Positions 62,791-64,000 of a stretch of DNA of 64,000 nt are shown piece after piece. The position numbers and the translations under genes are program-made. The stretch is from OLB6 sp964620125. GTDB lineage: Bacteria; Bacteroidota; Ignavibacteria; Kapaibacteriales; Kapaibacteriaceae. The notes below the pieces were generated by a model that had not been told where the DNA came from, searched no databases, and saw only the letters and a program-made list of their open reading frames with translations. Every line of letters starts with the position of its first letter. Position 1 is the first letter of the stretch. The stretch is from assembly GCA_964620125.1 (NCBI GenBank), contig CAZUGQ010000009.1:27604-91603 (forward strand), read 5' to 3'.

Positions 62791-64000
62791 ATGTCAAAGC
62801 ACAAGAGCTTTCCCGTAACAGCCTGGGCTGTTGAAAATCGTACTACAGTGTACGTACTCACGGTGCTCATCCTGCTCATCGGCGCTTTGGTGTACAACCA
62901 ACTGCCAAAGGAACAGTTCCCCGACATCGTTGTGCCAACAATCCTTGTGGCCACCATCAATGCAGGGACAGCCCCGGTAGATATGGAAAATCTGGTTACA
63001 AGACAGATTGAGAAGCAGATCAAGTCTATTGCAGACGTCAAGAAGGTCACGAGTCAGAGCATTCAAGACGTATCGATCATAACCGTAGAGTTTCAGACGG
63101 ACATCGATCCTACTGTGGCTAAGCAGCGTGTAACAGACGCTGTTGACAGGGCCAAGACAGACCTGCCGACGGATCTCACCCAGGGGCCGAACGTTCAAGA
63201 GGTGGACTTCTCGGAGTTCCCCATCATGTTCGTGAACATCGCTGGTGACGTGGGACTGGAGAACCTGAAGGTGTATGCGGATGAACTTCAGGACAAGATT
63301 GAGTCACTGCGGGAAATCCGTAGGGTAGACATCATCGGTGCACTCGAGAAAGAGGTTCGAGTTGATCTCGATCCCAATCGCATGCAGGCGCTTGGCGTTT
63401 CGTTCTTTGACGTATCGAATGTTCTGTCTGGAGAGAATGTGAACATCTCCGGTGGGGAGTTGAACATCGGTGGTGTGCGGCGCAACATCAAGGTAGAGGG
63501 TGAGTTCAAGTCAGCCGATGAGATTAAGAACGTGGTCATCAGATCAGCCACTGGCAGTAACGTGTATTTGCGCGATGTGGCCAACGTGGTGGAAACAGCC
63601 AAGGAGCAACAAAGTTTTGCTCGACTTGATGGTAAGCCCGTAATCACGTTGAGTGTACTCAAGAAAGCCGGTGAGAATCTCATTGATGCTTCCGACAAGA
63701 TTCAAACCATTGTGCAGGAGTACTCACGGCAGCGTCTGCCCAAGTCCGTAAGTGTTTCCATCAGCAACGATATGTCTACGTCCACTCGAACGAGCATTGC
63801 GGATTTGGTGAATTCCATCATCATCGGATTCCTGCTTGTAACGATGGTGCTGATGTTCTTTATGGGTGTGAGCAACGCACTATTTGTTGGATTGGCAACG
63901 CCCCTTTCGTCATTCCTAGCATTCATGATCCTTCCGGGTTTGGACTTTACCTTCAACATTGTGGTAACGTTCTCATTCCTGCTTGCAATGGGTATTATCG
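62791..64000 (+). CDS. RND (AcrB/HAE1-type) efflux permease, 3' end outside window
   Basis: Proton-driven inner-membrane pump; the first 403 codons are visible. A first helix (TTVYVLTVLILLIGALVYN) leads to the porter domain with QLPKEQFPDIVVPTILVAT, where EQFPDI matches the RND signature, then VDFSEFPIMFVNIAG and RVDLDPNRMQALGVSFFDV. The helices after the porter half begin at VNSIIIGFLLVTMVLMFFMG, followed by ATPLSSFLAFMILPGLDFTFN. The frame is open to the window end. The ATG is the first in frame with this N-terminus, 34 bp after the adaptor. Confidence 0.95.
   Translation, partial: MSKHKSFPVTAWAVENRTTVYVLTVLILLIGALVYNQLPKEQFPDIVVPTILVATINAGTAPVDMENLVTRQIEKQIKSIADVKKVTSQSIQDVSIITVEFQTDIDPTVAKQRVTDAVDRAKTDLPTDLTQGPNVQEVDFSEFPIMFVNIAGDVGLENLKVYADELQDKIESLREIRRVDIIGALEKEVRVDLDPNRMQALGVSFFDVSNVLSGENVNISGGELNIGGVRRNIKVEGEFKSADEIKNVVIRSATGSNVYLRDVANVVETAKEQQSFARLDGKPVITLSVLKKAGENLIDASDKIQTIVQEYSRQRLPKSVSVSISNDMSTSTRTSIADLVNSIIIGFLLVTMVLMFFMGVSNALFVGLATPLSSFLAFMILPGLDFTFNIVVTFSFLLAMGII

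Overview
The window reads as a chromosomal segment of a Bacteroidota/Chlorobiota-type bacterium (FCB group), possibly a Kapabacteria- or Ignavibacteria-like lineage; the exact lineage is inference. The support is a PorU/PorV pair of the type IX secretion system (T9SS), several proteins with T9SS-style C-terminal sorting domains, a full alternative complex III (ActA-F) next to an A2-type haem-copper oxidase, and promoters of the Bacteroidetes form TTTG-N19-21-TAnnTTTG. Coding density is high, with many 1-4 bp start/stop overlaps (ATGA, GTGA, TAATG). I see no insertion sequence, prophage, CRISPR array or rRNA.

Layout. 1-2065: catalase-peroxidase katG, cut by the window start. 2.1-8 kb: small accessory genes (DUF486 membrane protein, pro-region-less papain-like peptidase, a decayed DUF2652 gene, GNAT and VOC proteins, HdeD-like protein, zinc-free MDR oxidoreductase, NmrA-type protein), ending in a 117-bp cluster of nested palindromes. 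8-10.2 kb: purD and a sugar epimerase. 10.3-25.6 kb: one long respiratory operon: lipoprotein cytochrome c, coxBA, ctaA, ctaB, coxCD, sco, a DUF420 gene, a CPAC microprotein and actABCDEF, closed by a strong hairpin. Haem A synthesis, copper delivery, quinol oxidation and oxygen reduction are thus encoded together. 26-28.4 kb: lpdA and lipB (lipoate metabolism). 28.5 kb: tRNA-Gly(GCC) with its own promoter and terminator. 28.8-33.8 kb: porU and porV. 33.8-41.2 kb: DedA protein, P5C dehydrogenase, an exported protein, an EF-G paralogue and a PorE-like OmpA protein. 41.3-51 kb: rplS, an alpha/beta hydrolase, cinA, tsaD, a WD40-like T9SS cargo, a double-OmpA protein and glyA. 51-59.5 kb: another T9SS cargo, a fused 2-oxoacid dehydrogenase E1, a UvrD-family helicase and three envelope-polysaccharide genes. 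59.5-64 kb: a tolC-tetR-adaptor-RND efflux operon with palindromic operators over its promoter; the pump gene runs off the window.

The most unusual signals are not single genes. (1) A palindrome family with core GAGTGCCGGG/CCCGGCACTC occurs as an intergenic cluster at 7.9 kb and once in frame inside the sorting domain of a T9SS cargo at 47.4 kb. (2) The octamer A(A/G)GGGGCT is found about 37 times on the two strands, where about 4 are expected. (3) Ten G or C runs of 8-10 bases lie inside genes. (4) Several genes have the -7 element 4-6 bases before the start codon, which predicts leaderless mRNAs. Counts were made by eye.
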